Shown: positions 8,605-11,822 of the stretch, piece after piece
Position numbering within the stretch: position 1 is the stretch's first letter
Layout of the letters: each line of letters starts with the position of its first letter
Origin: Gordonia sp. (in: high G+C Gram-positive bacteria)
Lineage (GTDB): Bacteria > Actinomycetota > Actinomycetes > Mycobacteriales > Mycobacteriaceae
NCBI GenBank assembly: GCA_030152405.1
Contig: JASLJL010000147.1
Span: forward strand, 1-11,822
DNA: 11,822 nt
Direction: 5' to 3'
The notes under the pieces: generated by a model
Database searches by the model: none
Seen by the model: only the letters and a program-made list of their open reading frames with translations
What the model was told of the DNA's origin: nothing
Made by a program: the position numbers and the translations under genes

Positions 8605-8608
8605 GGCG

Positions 8609-10288
8609 TCAGAGGTACTGGCCGGTGTTCGACTCCGTGTCGATGGCGCGGCTCGCGCCGCTCCCCTTGCCGGTGACGAGCGTGCGGATGTACACGATGC
8701 GCTCGCCCTTCTTGCCCGAGATCCGTGCCCAGTCGTCAGGGTTGGTCGTGTTGGGAAGGTCCTCGTTCTCGGCGAACTCGTCGAGGATCGAGTCGAGGAG
8801 GTGCGTGATCCGCAGTCCCGACTGACCGGTGTCGAGGAACGCCTTGATCGCGTACTTCTTCGACCGGTCGACGATGTTCTGGATCATCGCTCCCGAGTTG
8901 AAGTCCTTGAAGTACATGATCTCCTTGTCGCCGTTGGCGTAGGTGACCTCGAGGAACCGGTTGTCGTCGGTCTCGGCGTACATGCGCTCCACGACGCGCT
9001 GGATCATCCCGTCGACGCACGCCTGACGGTCGCCGCCGAACTCGGCGAGATCGTCGGGATGCAGCGGCAGCGCCGGGGTCAGGTACTTGGAGAAGATGTC
9101 GACGGCCGACTCGGCGTCGGGCCGCTCGATCTTGATCTTCACGTCGAGGCGTCCCGGGCGCAGGATCGCCGGGTCGATCATGTCCTCGCGGTTGGACGCG
9201 CCGATCACGATCACGTTCTCGAGACCCTCGACGCCGTCGATCTCGCTGAGGAGCTGCGGAACCACGGTGGTCTCGACGTCGGACGAGACGCCCGAGCCTC
9301 GGGTCCGGAAGATCGAGTCCATCTCGTCGAAGAACACGATGACCGGCGTGCCCTCGGACGCCTTCTCGCGGGCGCGCTGGAAGATCAGGCGGATGTGCCG
9401 CTCGGTCTCGCCGACGAACTTGTTGAGCAGTTCGGGGCCCTTGATGTTGAGGAAGTACGACTTCGCCTCGCGCGCGTCGTCGCCCTGGACCTCGGCGATC
9501 TTGCGGGCGAGCGAGTTGGCGACCGCCTTCGCGATGAGCGTCTTGCCGTTGCCGGGCGGGCCGTATAGCAGCACGCCCTTCGGCGGCCGCAGCGAGTACT
9601 CGTGGAACAGGTCCTTGTGCAGGAACGGCAGCTCGACGGCGTCGCGGATCTGCTCGATCTGGCGACGGAGACCGCCGATGTCCTCGTAGTCGACGTCCGG
9701 GACCTCTTCCAGGACGAGGTCCTCGACCTCGGCCTTGGGGATCCGCTCCAGCGCATACCCGGCCTTGCTGTCGATCAGCAGCGAGTCGCCGGGACGCAGC
9801 TTGCGCTCGTTCTCACCGCCGTCGGCGGTGTGGACGACGGTGTCGGCGAGTTGGACCACTCGCTCCTCGTCGGTGTGTCCGACGACGAGGGCGCGACGTC
9901 CGCCTGCCAGGATCTCGCGCAGCGTCGAGATCTCCCCCACTTCGTCGAATCCGAGAGCCTCGACCACGGTCAACGCCTCGTTCAGACGCACCGACTGCCC
10001 GCGCCGCAGCGTCTCGGTGTCGATGTTCGGCGAGACCGTCAGACGCATCTTGCGGCCGGACGTGAACACGTCGACGGTGTCGCCGTCGGTCACGCCCAGA
10101 AGGACCCCGTAGCCGCTCGGCGGCTGCCCGAGGTTGTCGACCTCTTCGCGGAGCGCGATCAGCTGCTGTCGCGCCTCCTTGAGGAGCTCGGTCAGCTTCG
10201 TGTTCCGCGTGGTCAGCTTCTCGATCCGCTCCTGCGGAGTGTCTCCACCCGCACCGGACTCGGCACCTGACGGCACTGTCGGGGTCAT
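8609..10288 (-). CDS. mpa: Mpa/ARC, proteasome-associated AAA+ ATPase
   Basis: A hexameric ATPase ring that captures Pup with an N-terminal coiled coil, unfolds the tagged protein and feeds it to the PrcAB core. The 559-aa product has a coiled coil at about residues 17-53 ([20 protein letters not shown]), two OB-type subdomains at about 55-195, and one AAA+ module at about 200-460. Walker A is GPPGNGKT (243-250), the pore loop KFVGE is at 290-294, Walker B VIVFFDE is at 316-322, sensor-1 Asn is 366, and arginine-finger candidates are Arg377 and Arg380. It ends TGQYL, whose penultimate Tyr docks into the proteasome alpha ring. It is 50 aa shorter than M. tuberculosis Mpa, mainly at the N-terminus (about 41 residues) and in the inter-OB segment (about 9). 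The start is firm: AAGGAGGG lies 3 nt upstream, and the trmI stop is in frame just above with no other start codon between. trmI precedes it by 30 bp. Confidence 0.98.
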   Translation of the reverse strand: MTPTVPSGAESGAGGDTPQERIEKLTTRNTKLTELLKEARQQLIALREEVDNLGQPPSGYGVLLGVTDGDTVDVFTSGRKMRLTVSPNIDTETLRRGQSVRLNEALTVVEALGFDEVGEISTLREILAGGRRALVVGHTDEERVVQLADTVVHTADGGENERKLRPGDSLLIDSKAGYALERIPKAEVEDLVLEEVPDVDYEDIGGLRRQIEQIRDAVELPFLHKDLFHEYSLRPPKGVLLYGPPGNGKTLIAKAVANSLARKIAEVQGDDAREAKSYFLNIKGPELLNKFVGETERHIRLIFQRAREKASEGTPVIVFFDEMDSIFRTRGSGVSSDVETTVVPQLLSEIDGVEGLENVIVIGASNREDMIDPAILRPGRLDVKIKIERPDAESAVDIFSKYLTPALPLHPDDLAEFGGDRQACVDGMIQRVVERMYAETDDNRFLEVTYANGDKEIMYFKDFNSGAMIQNIVDRSKKYAIKAFLDTGQSGLRITHLLDSILDEFAENEDLPNTTNPDDWARISGKKGERIVYIRTLVTGKGSGASRAIDTESNTGQYL

Positions 10289-10291
10289 CGG

Positions 10292-10299
10292 CCCTCCTT
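10292..10299 (-). promoter_or_regulatory. Ribosome-binding site that decides the mpa start
   Basis: AAGGAGGG sits 3 nt before the ATG at 10288. Upstream in the same frame there are only ten codons, none of them a start, before the trmI TAG, so no longer Mpa can be read. Confidence 0.85.
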
Positions 10300-10318
10300 C
10301 ATCGCTACGAGTTCCACG

Positions 10319-11191
<873 letters not shown>

Positions 11192-11196
11192 CTACC

Positions 11197-11206
11197 AGCA
11201 TAGAGT
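11197..11206. promoter_or_regulatory. Overlapping divergent -10-like hexamers between trmI and the thioesterase gene
   Basis: TATGCT on the minus strand (11202-11197) and TAGAGT on the plus strand (11201-11206) both fit TANNNT and share two bases. The plus-strand hexamer ends 7 nt before the thioesterase ATG (leaderless spacing). The minus-strand one would give trmI a leader of about 40 nt. Neither has a good -35. Confidence 0.3.
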
Positions 11207-11213
11207 GACGCAC

Positions 11214-11822
11214 ATGGCAGACAGTGAATCGGCGGCTACCAGCTACTACATGCCGCTGCCCGCGCGTGACGACGAGTACGAGTACTTCCAGCCGACCGAG
11301 GCCACGATCAGCGTGTGGTCGTCCGACCTGCAGCACGGCGGCCCGCCCGCCGGCCTGATGGTCCGCGCCATGACTCGCGCGGTGGACGACGACGGCCAGC
11401 ACTTCACGCGAGTGACCACCGAGATCCTCGGTGCGATGGGTCTCGGCGTGAACCGCGTCCGCGCATGGGTGTCCCGTCCCGGCCGTCGGATCTCTCAGGT
11501 GACGGCCGAGCTCGAGGTGCAGATGCCCGACGGCGGGTTCCGGATCGCAGGACGAACCGTCGCGTGGCGGATTCTGGCCGGCGACTCGTCCGCGGTCGAG
11601 ACGCATCCGCTCCCGCCGCTCCCCGCGGGCCCCGACGATCTACCCCAGGTGGTCGGATTCCCCGACGACGGCGACGCTCCGGTCCCGTGGGGACGCATCG
11701 GATTCATCGGGACCACGGTGATCGCCAGGCAGGACGGCCGCAACGGCGCATCGCCTGCGACGTGGATCAAGCCGATGCTTCCGCTCGTCGAGGGCGAGGA
11801 GTCGTCGAACCTGGTCGCGATC
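11214..11822 (+). CDS. Hotdog-fold acyl-CoA thioesterase-like protein (partial, N-terminal 203 codons)
   Basis: The only plus-strand gene in the window. My translation from the ATG at 11214 gives 203 open codons to the right edge without a stop. The segment DLQHGGPPAGLMVRAMTRAV (about 39-58) is typical of TesB-like or 4HBT_3 hotdog proteins, and RVTTEILGAMGLG followed by AWVSRPGRRISQVTAELEV is consistent with the central hotdog helix and strands. The likely role is hydrolysis or binding of an acyl-CoA, with unknown substrate; the family assignment is from pattern only. A second hotdog domain would be expected beyond the window. No Shine-Dalgarno is visible. A TAGAGT hexamer ending 7 nt before the ATG would fit a leaderless transcript. 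The gene diverges from trmI across 64 bp and is probably unrelated to the proteasome. Confidence 0.75.
   Translation, partial: MADSESAATSYYMPLPARDDEYEYFQPTEATISVWSSDLQHGGPPAGLMVRAMTRAVDDDGQHFTRVTTEILGAMGLGVNRVRAWVSRPGRRISQVTAELEVQMPDGGFRIAGRTVAWRILAGDSSAVETHPLPPLPAGPDDLPQVVGFPDDGDAPVPWGRIGFIGTTVIARQDGRNGASPATWIKPMLPLVEGEESSNLVAI

Noticed and set aside
8579..9568. 329-codon plus-strand open frame antisense to mpa
   Set aside because: It is a repetitive Val/Leu/Asp/Arg-rich mirror of the mpa coding bias with no family resemblance.

Overview
The window is high-GC actinobacterial chromosome (order Mycobacteriales; Gordonia or a close relative such as Williamsia is my best guess, from remembered family sequences and not from a search). 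It holds an almost complete pupylation-proteasome locus. Every recognised product has a clear counterpart in Mycobacterium tuberculosis. No mobile element, tRNA, rRNA or CRISPR array was seen, and no stretch over about 90 bp lacks a gene.

Layout: apart from one gene at the right edge, all genes are on the minus strand, so transcription runs right to left. In transcription order they are trmI (tRNA m1A58 methyltransferase, 11149-10319), mpa/arc (proteasomal AAA+ ATPase, 10288-8609), a gene for a two-FHA-domain ABC exporter of the Rv1747 type (8527-5933), dop (Pup deamidase/depupylase, 5915-4410), pup (4332-4141), prcB (4144-3323), prcA (3326-2562), pafA (Pup ligase, 2560-1202), pafB (1185-193) and the first 65 codons of pafC (196-1, running off the left edge). 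A hotdog-fold thioesterase-like gene starts at 11214 on the plus strand, diverges from trmI and runs off the right edge.

How the genes work together: Pup ends in Gly-Gly-Gln. Dop converts that Gln to Glu, PafA joins Pup to substrate lysines, Mpa recognises Pup and threads the tagged protein into the PrcA/PrcB 20S core, and Dop can also remove Pup. PafB and PafC form a WYL-domain transcription activator of the mycobacterial DNA-damage response. The genes from pup to pafC are tightly packed, with GTGA or ATGA stop/start overlaps at pup-prcB, prcB-prcA and pafB-pafC and a 1-bp gap at prcA-pafA, so translational coupling is likely.

Notable points: (1) the FHA-FHA-ABC exporter gene lies inside the proteasome locus between mpa and dop; (2) a perfect 12-bp hairpin directly follows mpa, and a -10-like hexamer is placed so that the exporter mRNA could be leaderless; (3) Mpa has a shorter N-terminus than the M. 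tuberculosis protein, and an in-frame upstream stop rules out an unannotated extension; (4) Pup has only two lysines. These are variations on a known system. I did not find a wholly new system.
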